Shown here: positions 35,497 through 47,845 of the stretch, piece after piece
Layout of the letters: each line of letters begins with the position of its first letter
How positions within the stretch are numbered: position 1 is the first letter of the stretch
Assembly (NCBI RefSeq): GCF_004193775.1
Contig: NC_041019.1
Location: forward strand, 32,057,280-32,121,279
Source: Glycine soja
Taxonomy: Eukaryota; Streptophyta; Magnoliopsida; Fabales; Fabaceae
DNA length: 64,000 bases
Reading direction: 5' to 3'
Position numbers and translations under genes: made by a program
The notes under the pieces: generated by a model
What the model was told of the DNA's origin: nothing
Seen by the model: only the letters and a program-made list of their open reading frames with translations
Database searches by the model: none

Positions 35497-37833
35497 CTCA
35501 CCGCCATTTATGAGCCATTGTTCAAGCTCTTACGCAAAAACCAAACTGATCGCTGGAATGAGGGTTGCCAAGAGGCTTTTGGAAGGATCAAGAAGTGTCT
35601 TATGAATCCCCCTGTGCTTATGCCACCAGTACCTGGAAGGCCTCTCATCTTGTACATGACAATCTTGGACGAGTCAATGGGGTGTATGCTGGGGCAACAT
35701 GACGAATCCGGAAAGAAAGAGCGCGTTGTTTACTACCTAAGTAAGAAGTTCATGACCTGTGAAATGAATTACTCCTTGCTCGAAAGAACGTGTTGTGCTT
35801 TAGTATGGGCATCCCATTGCCTAAGGCAGTACATGCTGAGCCATACTACCTGGTTGATATCCAAGATGGACCCGGTTAAGTACATCTTTGAAAAGCCAGC
35901 TCTCACGGGACGAATCGCCCAGTGGCAAGTCCTGCTATCCGAGTTTGATATAGTTTACGTCACCCAAAAGGCGATAAAAGGAAGCGCCTTAGCAGATTAT
36001 TTGGCTCAGCAGCCTCTTAACGACTATCAGCCCATGCATCCTGAATTCCCGGATGAGGACATCATGGCCTTGTTTGAGGAAAAATTGGACGAAGATCGGG
36101 ACAAATGGACCGTATGGTTTGACGGAGCGTCAAACATTCTAGGCCATGGCGTTGGAGCAGTATTGGTCTCTCCGGACAATCAATGTGTACCTTTCACAGC
36201 CAGGCTAGGATTCGACTGCACCAACAACATGGCCGAATATGAAGCATGTGCCTTGGCCGTCCAGGCAGCGATTGACTCCAATGTCAAACTACTCAAGGTG
36301 TACGGCGACTCAGCGTTGGTAATCCATCAGCTGAGGGGGGAATGGGAAACTAGAGATCCCAAGCTGATACCCTACAAAGCCTATATCAAGGAATTGGCTA
36401 AGACCTTTGATGAAATCTCCTTCCATCATGTTCCCCGCGAGGAAAATCAAATGGCGGATGCGCTTGCTACTTTGGCGTCTATGTTCCAGCTAACGCCGCA
36501 TGGGGATCTACCATACATTGAATTTTGGTGTCGTGGCAAACCCGCGCATTGTTGCCAAGTAGAAGAGGAACGGGACAGTAAGCCTTGGTATTTCGACATC
36601 AAGCGATATGTCGTAAGCAAAGAATACCCGCCAGAGATTGCCGACAATGATAAGAGGACATTGAGAAGATTGGCGGCCAGTTTCTTCATGAGCGGAAGCA
36701 TACTGTATAAGAGAAACCACGACATGACACTTCTGCGGTGCGTGGATGCCAAGGAGGCGAATCACATGATCGAGGAAGTCCATGAGGGCTCGTTTGGAAC
36801 GCACGCCAACGGGCATGCTATGGCCAGAAAGATCCTAAGAGCAGGTTATTACTGGCTTACCATGGAAAGTGATTGTTGTGTCCATGTAAGGAAATGCCAC
36901 AAATGTCAAGCGTTCGCAGACAATGTCAATGCTCCGCCGCATCCTCTGAATGTCATGTCCGCCCCTTGGCCTTTCTCCATGTGGGGGATAGATGTCATTG
37001 GGGCCATTGAGCCCAAGGCCTCGAATGGTCATCGCTTCATCCTCGTAGCGATAGATTATTTTACCAAGTGGGTCGAGGCGGCCTCCTACACCAATGTCAC
37101 GAGGAGTGTGGTGGTCAGGTTCATTAAGAAAGAGATCATCTGCCGATATGGTTTGCCAAGGAAGATTATCACGGACAACGGCACCAACCTGAATAACAAG
37201 ATGATGGGGGAAATGTGCGAGGAGTTTAAAATCCAGCATCACAATTCCACGCCCTACCGGCCAAAGATGAATGGAGCCGTGGAAGCAGCCAGTAAAAATA
37301 TCAAAACGATTATCCAAAAGATGATCGTGTCATACAGAGATTGGCACGAAATGCTCCCATTCGCGTTACACGGCTACCGAACTTCAGTACGAACGTCGAC
37401 TGGGGCAACGCCGTTCCCATTGGTATATGGGATGGAGGCTGTGCTACCGTTTGAGGTAGAAGTCCCGTCATTAAGGATCTTGGCAGAATCCGGATTAAAG
37501 GAATCAGAGTGGGCTCAAACGCGCTATGACCAGCTCAACCTCATTGAGGGTAAGCGCTTAACGGCTATGAGTCATGGGCGCTTGTACCAGCAAAGAATGA
37601 AGAATGCATTCTACAAGAAGGTACGCTTGCGCAAGTTCCATAAGGGAGACCTTGTGCTAAAGAAAATGTCCCATGCTGTCAAGGACAATCGAGGAAAATG
37701 GGCCCCAAACTACGAAGGGCCTTTTGTTGTGAAGAGGGCTTTTTCCGGAGGAGCCCTGGTGCTTACCAACATGGATGGCGAAGAGCTACCTTCACCCGTG
37801 AATTCTGATGTCGTCAAGCGATATTATGCTTAG
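35497..37833 (+). pseudogene. Element C RNase H, second RNase H-like domain and integrase
   Basis: The frame is the same as RT and open from 35518 to TAG at 37831-37833. The first RNase H lies around 35640-35990 (EMNYSLLERTCCALVWA). A second, archaeal-type RNase H-like domain runs from about 36106 (WTVWFDGASN, NNMAEYEACALAVQAA, HVPREENQMADALATLAS), a dual arrangement typical of Tat elements. Integrase follows: HHCC with CHKCQ near 36897, and catalytic Asp in WGIDVIG (about 36988), Asp in TDNGTN (about 37171) and Glu in GAVEAA (about 37276). The C-terminal GPFVVKRAF segment is present. Apart from the stop before it, this part has no break. Confidence 0.88.
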
Positions 37834-39903
37834 AATCTGGGGCAATTAAGGATGTCGCTGCATGTTCTTTATCTTTATGTGTTTTCTGGATTTCCCCCAG
37901 GGATTCCCCGTCTACTGTATCTCTCGTTACAATCTCTTAAAGAAGTGAACGTGGGTTCGAGGCTTTAGTCCTCACATTGGTTTCAAACCTTGCGTTAATT
38001 TGTGATCACCTGAGCCCTTCCGCTCAGTTCATGGGATGCCCCAAGCGCTTAATTAAAATTGAACCTAAACCAACTTCCACTAAAATTTGCTGCGTTTGAA
38101 AACATTCATGCATAAGCGTACGCATGCATATTGTTGTGGTAAAACAGGGGCAGGATCATCTTGAGCTACCTTCTGGGGTAGAGACAAAACTAGAACAGCA
38201 GAAATCAATCAAGGTAAGACAACGACGCGGTCAAGATTGGCCACACCTGGTTGTTTCTTACTTGCAGGTACATAGGGACGGATGCAAGTGGGGAAGGGGT
38301 CACGACCGACCGATCGTTGCCCCTTCTCTGCGCTAAACAAACAGAGAACGTCGCTGCAAGGCAACCCAGTATCCTTTGTGTTCGTAGTTTTCTTTTACTA
38401 TTTGTTTGTTTTAAAATAAGTAATTGACGCCTAATTCTAACTTAAGTAAGTTCAAGTTAGGCGAGACGCTAACCCATGAAAAAGGAGGGGACATGGTTAA
38501 TGTTCCCCTCAAAAAAAAAAAAAAGTAGCAGGTTAGCTCGCCTGGGCGAGCAACCCCTGCACTCAAAATAAAAAAAAAAACGAAGGAGGGGAACGTTTTT
38601 GTATCCAAAAACTTCCCCCCTTCATTCAAGAAAGAGAGAACACGAAGGCTTGCGGTTTCTTGCTCCCCTAAGCCTTTTGATCACGTTTTGCTTTCGTTTT
38701 TGGTGTTTCAATTCATTCCAACAAGTAAGTATTCCATCCTTGAGGTTTTTGCTTCCCATTGATGTGTTTTCTTCATCTTTTGGTGCCTTAAATTGTGAGA
38801 ACATGCTTATAATTGTGAGGCAGTTTTGGTTTGCTTTGATGCTTGTTTTCTTGAATTAAGGATTTGAAGGAAAAGGCCTTAGGCCTAGGTCGTATTCTGA
38901 AGCAATGGGGCATCCCACATTGCTCCCATTCTCTTGCAATTTATGTCCAAACATGCGCCCACCAAGTGCTCGGTGAAATGCCTCAATGACATATGAGCAT
39001 GGTTTTGAAAGCTTGGGATTGTGGGGCTGTTTCGTATACATAGGGACAGCATGAAGGATTTAAAATGAGGGTCCGAATGTAATTCTAGGCCTAGGAACCC
39101 AAGTTTTTAATGTCAATGCAAGGAAGCATGACTTATGCCTAGGGATCTAATTTTTTGGTTTTGAATGTAAAAAAAAAGGCATGAATATTAGGACATGTTT
39201 GAGGGTCTTTTATTAAAATTTAAGTTTGGCTGCCCCATGAGGAATACCTTGCACCTAGGTAGCATGGAAAATACCTTTCAACGGTATATATATATATATA
39301 TGTGAATATATGACATGAAAATACCTTGCAAAATGAGAGAATAGTAAATAATGCCTTTCAAATATGTATATTTGTGGATAGGTAGCATAAGGAGCCTTTC
39401 AAAAAAATGTACCCATGCCAAAGATGGCACAAGAATGCTTCCCAAATGAATATATGATGTGGAATTGCCCCTCAAGTGTAGATTAAATGACATGAAAGTC
39501 CATTTTGAATGCAAAAGTGTGTGCATAATGTAATTAGCTTTCCGACATGCATATAAATGAATATGGGAGAAACAATAAAAATTAGTATGATATACATTTC
39601 AAACATGTATAGGTAGTTTGTAAATAGCAAATGTTTAGGATATGAACATATGTAATTTTGGGCACAATACCTTGAGCATGCGTGTAAGTATTCTTTCCAA
39701 AAAAATATATATGTGTGGTAGCTAGAATGTTTTGAATATCCTTGTATGTTGATATAAATAATAGGGTATTTTCTACACGTGCGTGTGTGCATGAATGGAT
39801 CATATGAGTTTAGTCTAAATTAGAGAGATTGGCATGACATTTTTTGCGTTAAGATAAGCATTATCTTGTAAAACTAACTTCTGAATGTTTGTTCTCGCTG
39901 GAA
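37834..39903 (+). other. Element C spacer between pol and the 3' ORF
   Basis: No coding signal. At 38502-38592 the inverted pair GTTCCCCTC/GAGGGGAAC encloses two A-runs and the palindrome GCTCGCC-TG-GGCGAGC (38536-38551) also found in the C LTR promoter. A donor-like CAACAAGTAAGTATT follows at about 38719, resembling the one in the C LTR. This could be a second promoter/leader for the 3' ORF, but I see no clear acceptor. (TA)n runs lie at 39285-39302. Confidence 0.45.
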
Positions 39904-41151
39904 ATGGCCCCGAGGAAGCTTGCCTCAAAGAGATCCAGGAAGGATAAGGCGGCCGAAGGAACTAGTTCCGCTCCTGAGTATGACAGTCACCGCTTTAGGA
40001 GCGCGGTACACCAGCAGCGCTTCGAGGCCATCAAGGGATGGTCATTTCTCCGGGAGCGACGCGTCCAGCTCAGGGACGATGAGTATACCGATTTCCAGGA
40101 AGAAATAGGTCGCCGACGGTGGGCATCACTGGTTACCCCCATGGCCAAGTTCGATCCAGAAATAGTCCTCGAATTTTATGCCAATGCTTGGACAACAGAG
40201 GAGGGCGTGCGTGACATGAGGTCCTGGGTGAGGGGTCAGTGGATCCCGTTTGATGCAGATGCTATCGGCCAGCTCCTGGGATATCCGTTAGTGCTGGAAG
40301 AGGGCCAGAAGTACAAATATGGCCAGAGGAGGAACCGGTCTGATGGGTTCGATGAGGAGGCCATCGCCCAGTTGCTATGTATACCGGGGCAAGATTTTGC
40401 CCGGACTGCTGCCGGAAGACGGGTGCGGATCATGCGCACCAACATGACCACCCTGACTCAGATATGGATGACTTTGCTGCTCAGCAACATCTTGCCCACC
40501 GATCATAATTCCGACCTCCCCCTGCCGAAGTGTCAGCTGGTGTACGCCATCCTGACGCGAATGAGCATCCATGTGGCTCAGTTAATCGCTGATGCCATCT
40601 ATATTTTTGCAGGTATGGCGCCTACCAGGCACCCTTTGGATCCAGATAAGTCCAACAGGGCCCTGGGATTTCCCGCGCTGATCACAGGACTCTGCCAGTC
40701 GTTTGGAGTCCCCGTTGCACCTACCAAGGTGATTCGGCCACCCATCACTCGAGCTTTTATTGAGAAGTACTGCACCCAGAGACAGGCTCAAGGGGATGCT
40801 CCGCAGGCCGCAGACGCGCTGCCACCTCATCAGGCTGGCCAGGCTGAGTCGTTTGACATGGAGTAGTATTTACGGCATTTGGTTCGCCAGCAGGCAGCCA
40901 ACCACCGGGCACATGTACAAACCCATGATTTTCTTTACCAGCTGAGCCTCAGCATGCAGAGTCAGGGCTTCGCTTCTTTTTCATGCCCTACTCTAGACCA
41001 GTTCAGGGCAGAGGTCGCATGGCCCGGGGATTGGCCCGAGGCCCAAGCAGGAGAGGCACCCCCAGAGGCTCCCGACGATGGAGAGGAGGCCCACGAGGAC
41101 CAAGAGATGGCCGATTTGCTTGACTTCTTGGGAGGGAGTGGAGCTACATGA
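39904..41151 (+). pseudogene. Element C 3' ORF (env position, 'plant transposon protein'-type domain)
   Basis: I choose the ATG at 39904 (MAPRKLASKRSR) because it aligns with the MASRKL start of the E homologue; the frame reads to TGA at 41149-41151, about 415 codons, with one in-frame TAG at 40864-40866 that fits a lost CAG. The N-terminus is basic (possible nuclear targeting), the middle shares FYANAW and LLCIPGQDF with the E ORF, and the C-terminus is acidic. There is no signal peptide or membrane helix, so env is a position, not a function. Function unknown. Confidence 0.7.
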
Positions 41152-42825
41152 CTGGGAGATCCCCCAGATTCATGTTTTCTTTCGTATTTCTTTTATCATT
41201 TTTATGTTATGTTATTTTTTTTTACTTGAGAGACTAATGTTTGTTTTTGTTGTTTCGATTGTCATTTGTACAACGCATACATTTTTGTTTGGTTTAGTGT
41301 TTATATCGTTATTATCAATGATGTTTGAAATTCTGGAACTATGTAGAGTTTTTCGTTTAGGAACATCGTCCAAAAAATAAAACAAACAAAAATCATGATA
41401 AAAATAATAAAAAGAAAAGGAAAGAGAGAGCAAGTAAGGAGAAAAAGAAGGAAAATAGAAGATAAAGAACCAACATGTTTTTGAAAGAGATGATTTCCGA
41501 CTGTTGATTGAAAGGAAAATTCTCCGATCATAGCTAGTTTTTGAAAAAATGTGTGTACACCTGAAGGGTGGACGCTGTGAAAATTTTCTCGGACGCCCAA
41601 AATGGACTCGGATGAATGCACAAATGGATAAAAGAACATGTTTTGGAAACGTTGGGTTGACTAAAATAAGGGAAATGAATCCTGAGCCCTAGCATCACAT
41701 GACCATAAAAATTTGACACTTGAGTGTCCACATAGGTGCATGCATGACCAGTTTTGCATAAAGTTTCCAAATCATCATTTTTGCATTTATGTCATGGAAA
41801 TAATGTGGGGCATCCCTTTTTATCCTTGAACCAAACCAAACCCTGACATGTATCATGTCTAGTCATTCTACAAGCCTTGAGCCAAAATCCTAACTTACCA
41901 TAAACCTTGACCCAGGGTGAGAATGTCAATCCTTACCCCCGGAAGCAGAAAAGAGAAGAAAGGAAATTCCCAATCAAAGAATGGGAGAAAGTAAAAAAAG
42001 AAAAAGAAAAGGGAAGGAAAGAAAGTTCCTGATCAAAGAAGCAGAAGAAATGTGCAGAAAGGTCTTTTGACCAGACAATATCTGAACAATACAGAATTGT
42101 CACCAAATGAACAAAAGGAAGGAAAGGAAACCAAGACCTAAAGTGGTCTTCTCCCTTTGATTGCCAACCAAAATCCTGTGCGTCGGTGACTTGTTTGCCT
42201 CGCGTCAAACAAGAACAGAAAAGGAAAAAGCCAAAGAAATCAAAAGCCAAAAAAATCAAAAGCCAGAAAAAAAAAATCAGATCAATCAAAAGCCGAAAAA
42301 CCCACCAAAAGAACCCATTTCCAAGGGAAGTCCTATTGATCCATGATCACACATGTAATCTTTGATTTGATAGGAAATAATTCGCAAAGTCAAGTCGTGT
42401 CATATCTATGGTTCGAAATTAGGATGAAACACTTACCTGTGCGAGGTTGATACACTCTGAGTGATTTTCTTCTATTTTTGTTGAACCCAGTGTTTCCTCT
42501 AAATGGTCATTTAGAAACGAAATGCTAACATCCAAAATCTCATTTATGGTTATGGGGGGGTTTCATCAGCAGACTCTCCTTCCCCGGTAGACGCATTGTT
42601 TTTCACTCCAAAAAGCATATGCTGCTCTAATCAGTTGGAATATTTGTCTCTTTACTAAAGCATGTTTGCATTTTAGTGGAGAAAACACCGAGACTTTTTC
42701 AAGTCTCACAAGTTATCCAGAACTACGTAGGTCTGAGTTCCTCATTGGAGGATACGTAGGAGAAGAGCCTTGCTTTTGTCGGCCGCTCCACAATCTCTGT
42801 CATACTGACCCTGAGGTCATATGAC
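41152..42825 (+). other. Element C 3' untranslated region, purine-rich
   Basis: The plus strand is rich in GAAA/AAAG runs at 41390-41470 and 41945-42320. Minus-strand frames here (for example 41933-42289) are low-complexity Phe/Leu readings of these runs and are not genes. A short stretch near 42720-42790 (AACTACGTAGGTCTGAG) resembles part of the LTR (27266-27310). Confidence 0.5.
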
Positions 42826-45154
42826 ATGCAGAGACAAATTATGGTCATTCCGCACACCTTTTTTCCATTCAGACACAGTTGTGTCCGATGGCACGCAGAG
42901 ACAAATTATGGTCATTCTGCGCCCTTTTGTCATCCAGAGGTGGCGGGCCCAATGACGTGCGGAGACAAATTATGGTCATTCCGCACACCTTTCTGCCATT
43001 CAGACAAAGTTGTGTCCGATGCCACGCAGAGACAAATTATGGTCATTCTGCACCCTTTTGTCATCCAGAGGCGGCGGGCCCGATGACGTGCGGAGACAAA
43101 TTATGGTCATTCCGCACACCTTTTTGCCATTCAGACACAGTTGTGTTCGATGGCACGCAGAGACAAATTATGGTCATTCTGCGCCCTTTTGTCATCCAGA
43201 GGCGGCGGGCCCGATGACGTGCGGAGACAAATTATGGTCATTCCGCACACCTTTTTACCATTCAGACACAGTTGTGTCCGATGGCACGCAGAGACAAATT
43301 ATGGTCATTCTGCGCCCTTTTGTCATCCAGAGGTGGCGGGCCCGATGACGTGCGGAGACAAATTATGGTCATTCCGCACACCTTTTTGCCATTCAGACAC
43401 AGTTGTGTTCGATGGCACGCAGAGACAAATTATGGTCATTCTGCGCCCTTTTGTCATCCAGAGGCGGCGGGCCCGATGACGTGCGGAGACAAATTATGGT
43501 CATTCCGCACACCTTTTTGCCATTCAGACACAGTTGTGTCCGATGGCACGCAGAGACAAATTATGGTCATTCTGCGCCCTTTTGTCATCCAGAGGCGGCG
43601 GGCCCGATGACGTGCGGAGACAAATTATGGTCATTTCGCACACCTTTTTGCCATTCAGACACAGTTGTGTCCGATGCCACGCAGAGACAAATTATGGTCA
43701 TTCTGCGCCCTTTTGTCATCCAGAGGCGGTGGGCCCGATGACGTGCGGAGACAAATTATGGTCATTCCGCACACCTTTTTGCCATTCAGACACAGTTGTG
43801 TTCGATGGCACGCAGAGACAAATTATGGTCATTCTGCGCCCTTTTGTCATCCAGAGGCGGCGGGCCCGATGACGTGCGGAGACAAATTATGGTCATTCCG
43901 CACACCTTTTTGCCATTCAGACACAGTGGTGTTCGATGGCACGCAGAGACAAATTATGGTCATTCTGCGCCCTTTTGTCATCCAGAGGCGGCGGGCCCGA
44001 TGACGTGCGGAGACAAATTATGGTCATTCCGCACACCTTTTTGCCATTCAGACACAGTTGTGTCCGATGGCACGCAGAGACAAATTATGGTCATTCTGCG
44101 CCCTTTTGTCATCCAGAGGCGGCGGGCCCGATGACGTGCGGAGACAAATTATGGTCATTCCGCACACCTTTTTGCCATTCAGACACAGTTGTGTCCGATG
44201 CCACGCAGAGACAAATTATGGTCATTCTGCGCCCTTTTGTCATCCAGAGGCGGCGGGCCCGATGACGTGCGGAGACAAATTATGGTCATTCCGCACACCT
44301 TTTTGCCATTCAGACACAGTTGTGTTCGATGGCACGCAGAGACAAATTATGGTCATTCTGCGCCCTTTTGTCATCCAGAGGCGGCGGGCCCGATGACGTG
44401 CGGAGACAAATTATGGTCATTCCGCACACCTTTTTGCCATTCAGACACAGTTGTGTCCGATGGCACGCAGAGACAAATTATGGTCATTCTGCGCCCTTTT
44501 GTCATCCAGAGGCGGCGGGCCCGATGACGTGCGGAGACAAATTATGGTCATTTCGCACACCTTTTTGCCATTCAGACACAGTTGTGTCCGATGCCACGCA
44601 GAGACAAATTATGGTCATTCTGCGCCCTTTTGTCATCCAGAGGCGGTGGGCCCGATGACGTGCGGAGACAAATTATGGTCATTCCGCACACCTTTTTGCC
44701 ATTCAGACACAGTTGTGTTCGATGGCACGCAGAGACAAATTATGGTCATTCTGCGCCCTTTTGTCATCCAGAGGCGGCGGGCCCGATGACGTGCGGAGAC
44801 AAATTATGGTCATTCCGCACACCTTTTTGCCATTCAGACACAGTTGTGTCCGATGGCACGCAGAGACAAATTATGGTCATTCTGCGCCCTTTTGTCATCT
44901 AGAGGCGGCGGGCCCAATGACGTGCGGAGACAAATTATGGTCATTCCGCACACCTTTTTGCCATTCAGACACAGTTGTGTCCGATGCCACGCAGAGACAA
45001 ATTATGGTCATTCTGCGCCCTTTTGTCATCCAGAGGCGGTGGGCCCGATGACGTGCGGAGACAAATTATGGTCATTCCGCACACCTTTTTGCCATTCAGA
45101 CACAGTTGTGTCCGATGGCACGCAGAGACAAATTATGGTCATTCTGCGCCCTTC
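42826..45154 (+). repeat. 131-bp tandem repeat array (about 17.8 copies)
   Basis: The marker GTGTYCGATG recurs 18 times from 42881 to 45108 at exactly 131-bp steps with no indel. Each monomer is itself two diverged ~65-bp halves sharing GAGACAAATTATGGTCATTC. Monomers differ at a few sites, giving three main types. The many overlapping 112-codon frames are a by-product of the repeat, whose length is not a multiple of three. Tandem arrays in the 3' untranslated region of Tat/Ogre elements are known and can seed satellites. Confidence 0.95.
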
Positions 45155-45495
45155 GTCAATTGCGGCCGACAAGCCTGTTGACACGCGGAGATTTACGTCA
45201 TCTTCCGCGCTCACAAGATCTGTCATACTGACTGTTGAGTCACGCTGATGGGCAGAAATACCCGAGTGGTTATCCGTATAAACATTCTTTTGCTATCTGT
45301 AAGACAGAACGCTTGATAGCATGCAGAGACTGACATCGTCTTCTGCACCTTTTGTTCCCCCAGGGACAACAAGTCAGTTGCATGCAGAGATATTTTATGG
45401 TCACCTGCGACTCTCGTCAACCGAGAGGAACGAAATTAGTGTCTTATCTTTACTTCCCTTTTATCTCCAATAAAAGACAAGTAAAGAAGGGCAAC
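45155..45495 (+). other. Element C tail with degenerate repeat units and polypurine tract
   Basis: Decayed versions of the 65-bp half unit (GCATGCAGAGA..) are visible at 45170-45420. A purine-rich AAAGAAGGG (about 45483-45491) lies just before the 3' LTR and is the likely polypurine tract. Confidence 0.55.
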
Positions 45496-47149
45496 TGTCA
45501 TACCCTAATTTCGTCCGGGGACCTGTGCTTGATGACATGCAACTTTTGTTTGGTCCTTGTGAGGTGCTTGGCACCCATCATTAGGCAATTTGTGAAGTTC
45601 TGGGACATGCCGGAAATCAAAAGAAAATATTGATGCACAATCTGTAAGGTTCCGTGACACACCGGAAATCAAATGGAAACATCGTTGCACAATTAGTGAG
45701 GTTCCATAACATTCCGTAAGTCAAAAAAGAGGATGATTATGTAATCCGCAAGGTTCCGTAACATTATGGAAAGAAAACAAGTATCGTTACGAAATTCGTA
45801 AGTTTCCGTAACTTTACGAAAAAAGAATCACCAAAAAAAGGCAGGGGGTGTACTTAGTAAAAATGGGGGTGCAAATAGCAACCAGGCCCACATGGGCCCT
45901 CCAGAAGATTCCTCCAGAAGGCTGTTGCTTCTGGAGGAAGCAACCCTGCTCGCCTGGGCGAGCTGGGTGGCAAGCTTCTCCCCCAATTTTCTATAAATAG
46001 GGGGAGAAGTGAAGTAGAAAAGGGTTCAGCCCCTTTGGCACTTCTCTCTCTTTCGAATTTGCTTAGGAAAATTGTTTCCGTGAAGAAAATCCAAGCCGAG
46101 GCGCTTCCGTAACGTTTCTGTGAGTGATTTCGCGATGGTTTTCGACCGTTCTTCGACGTTCTTCATTCGTTCTTGATCGTTCTTCAGTCTTCAACGGGTA
46201 AGTACCTCAAACCAAGCTTTTCAATTCATTCTATGTACCCGTGGTGGTCCACATTTGGTTTCATGTATTTTTATTCTCGTGTCATTCACTTTTTATACCC
46301 CCTTTTGACATGCTTAAGCCATTTTATTTAAGTCATTTCTCGCTTAACCTAAAAATAAAATAAATTTCCACCGATAGTTTGAATTGTATTATCCGTTAAC
46401 TTTGGTTGAAATGAATTCCGACCGATCGGTCGTGCCGCAACCACGTTGGAAACCAAAAAAAGAGGTAAATAATAATATAATAATAAAAAATTAAAAAAAT
46501 ACCCCTTTAGTAAAATAAAGCGAAAAATCAATTGGACGTTTTCTCTTTGGGATTTCTCATTCTTAATCGAATTGACTAATAACTAAAGTGAAACTAAGGC
46601 TAAAATCAACTCGCCTAGTCAAGCTCGTCCACAAAAATAGGTTTTTGGAAGTTTATCATTTCAATTTCTTACTAAGTAAAATGGATCATTTTTAAGGTCA
46701 AACGCCTTAAAATGATCACCTTTCAAGTAAAAAAGAATCACTTGATTCACGCATAAGAAAGAACTACGTAGGTCTGATTTCCTCGTCGCAATTGAGGAAT
46801 ACGTAGGAGCAAAGGGAAACACCCTTGTCGACCACAAAAAGAGAAAAAATATAAAAAGGGTATAAAGGATATAAAGACATAAAAGGGAACGTAAAAATCA
46901 AAGTCATGTTTGCACATTCGATTAAAGGCTGTCGTCCCTTGTGACGGACGTATGGGGTGCTAATACCTTCCCCGTGCGTAAATACAACTCCCGAGCCTTT
47001 CACTTAAAAGTTCGTAGATCGCGTCTTTTCCGGTTTTTCCGACATTTTCCTCAAATAAACGTTGGTGGCGACTCCGCGCGTATTCCTTTCGTGGAACACG
47101 CATCCCGCGAGTCACGCATCACCCTCCCGCCGAAGGGTAGGTTGCGACA
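45496..47149 (+). repeat. 3' LTR of element C
   Basis: 1654 bp, TGTCATACCC...GTTGCGACA, followed by the duplication AAAGG. TATA box in TCTATAAATAGGG near 45990. Contains a donor-like CGGGTAAGT at about 46195, missing from the 5' LTR because of the deletion there. Confidence 0.9.
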
Positions 47150-47845
47150 AAAGGCATAAAAAAGACATAAGAACGTATAAAGGGAAAATAACATAAAATT
47201 GAAGTCACATTTGCACATTCGATTAAGGGTTGCCGTCTCTTGTGACGGACGTGTGGGGTGCTAATACCTTCCCCGTGCGTAAATACAACTCCCGAACCTT
47301 TCACTTAAAGTTCGTAGATCACGTCTTTTCCGGTTTTTCCGACATTTTCCTCAAATAAACGTTGGTGGCGACTCCGTGCACATTCCTTTCTTGGAACATG
47401 CTCCCGCGAGTCACGCGTCGCCCTCCCGCCGAAGGGTAGGTTGCGACAAATAGTAATCGATTACCAGTGACTGATTTCAAAAAATAAATTACCAAAAGTC
47501 ACAATTCTTAAAGCGACTTATTTCTGAAGAGTTTTTCAAAAGTCACAACTTTTAAAGTGACTAGTTTTCAAAAGAGTCACAATTTTTAAAAGGTGACTAG
47601 TTTTTAAAGAAATTGCCAAAAGTCACAAACTTTAATTTGAGTCATCAAATGATTATAAATATGTGACCATGGCACGAATTTCAAATACAACTAAGAGTGA
47701 TTCCTTTCATTCAAAAAGACTGATTTCTTTCATTCATTTCTCTTCATTTTTCTAAGAGTTTTTGTTCAATACTTTCTCTTTCAAGAAAAGTTCATTGACC
47801 AGAAACTTGTGCTATTCTTTTTCTTCATTCCCTTCTTTCTCTTCT

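Larger units (their letters stand above)
26043..47149 (+). mobile_element. Element C: complete Tat/Ogre-type Ty3/gypsy retrotransposon
   Basis: 21.1 kb. LTRs are at 26043-27651 and 45496-47149, and the exact 5-bp duplication AAAGG at 26038-26042 and 47150-47154, inside solo LTR D. Order: tRNA-Arg-type primer site, ORF1, gag, protease with G-patch, putative intron, RT, RNase H, second RNase H-like domain, integrase, spacer, sense 3' ORF, purine-rich region, 131-bp tandem array, 3' LTR. Extra 5' ORF, intron, dual RNase H and large size are hallmarks of the Tat/Ogre group. The LTRs differ by a 45-bp gap and by about ten mostly transition changes in their first ~360 bp, so it is fairly recent but not new. 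Confidence 0.92.
24534..47448 (+). mobile_element. Solo LTR D (same family as element C), split by element C
   Basis: The parts are 24534-26042 and 47155-47448 (about 1.8 kb). It starts TGTCATACCC and ends GGTTGCGACA, exactly like the C LTRs. The flanks are AATGG (24529-24533) and AATAG (47449-47453), a 5-bp duplication with one mismatch, inside solo LTR 2. A TATA box, TATAAATA, is at 25028-25035. It is clearly diverged from the C LTRs, so it is an older insertion of the same family. Confidence 0.88.

Noticed and set aside
36447..37317. Minus-strand frames of 101-160 codons
   Set aside because: They are shadows of the conserved RNase H and integrase frame on the plus strand.
41933..42289. 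Minus-strand 118-codon hydrophobic frame
   Set aside because: Low-complexity reading of GAAA-rich DNA in the element C 3' region, with no similarity and no conserved start context.
42826..45154. CRISPR-like array
   Set aside because: The repeats are contiguous 131-bp monomers without unique spacers, inside a plant retrotransposon.
42826..45248. Overlapping 106-134-codon frames in the 131-bp array as a repetitive protein
   Set aside because: They repeat only because the DNA repeats. The period is not a multiple of three, no single long frame spans the array, and they have no domain.
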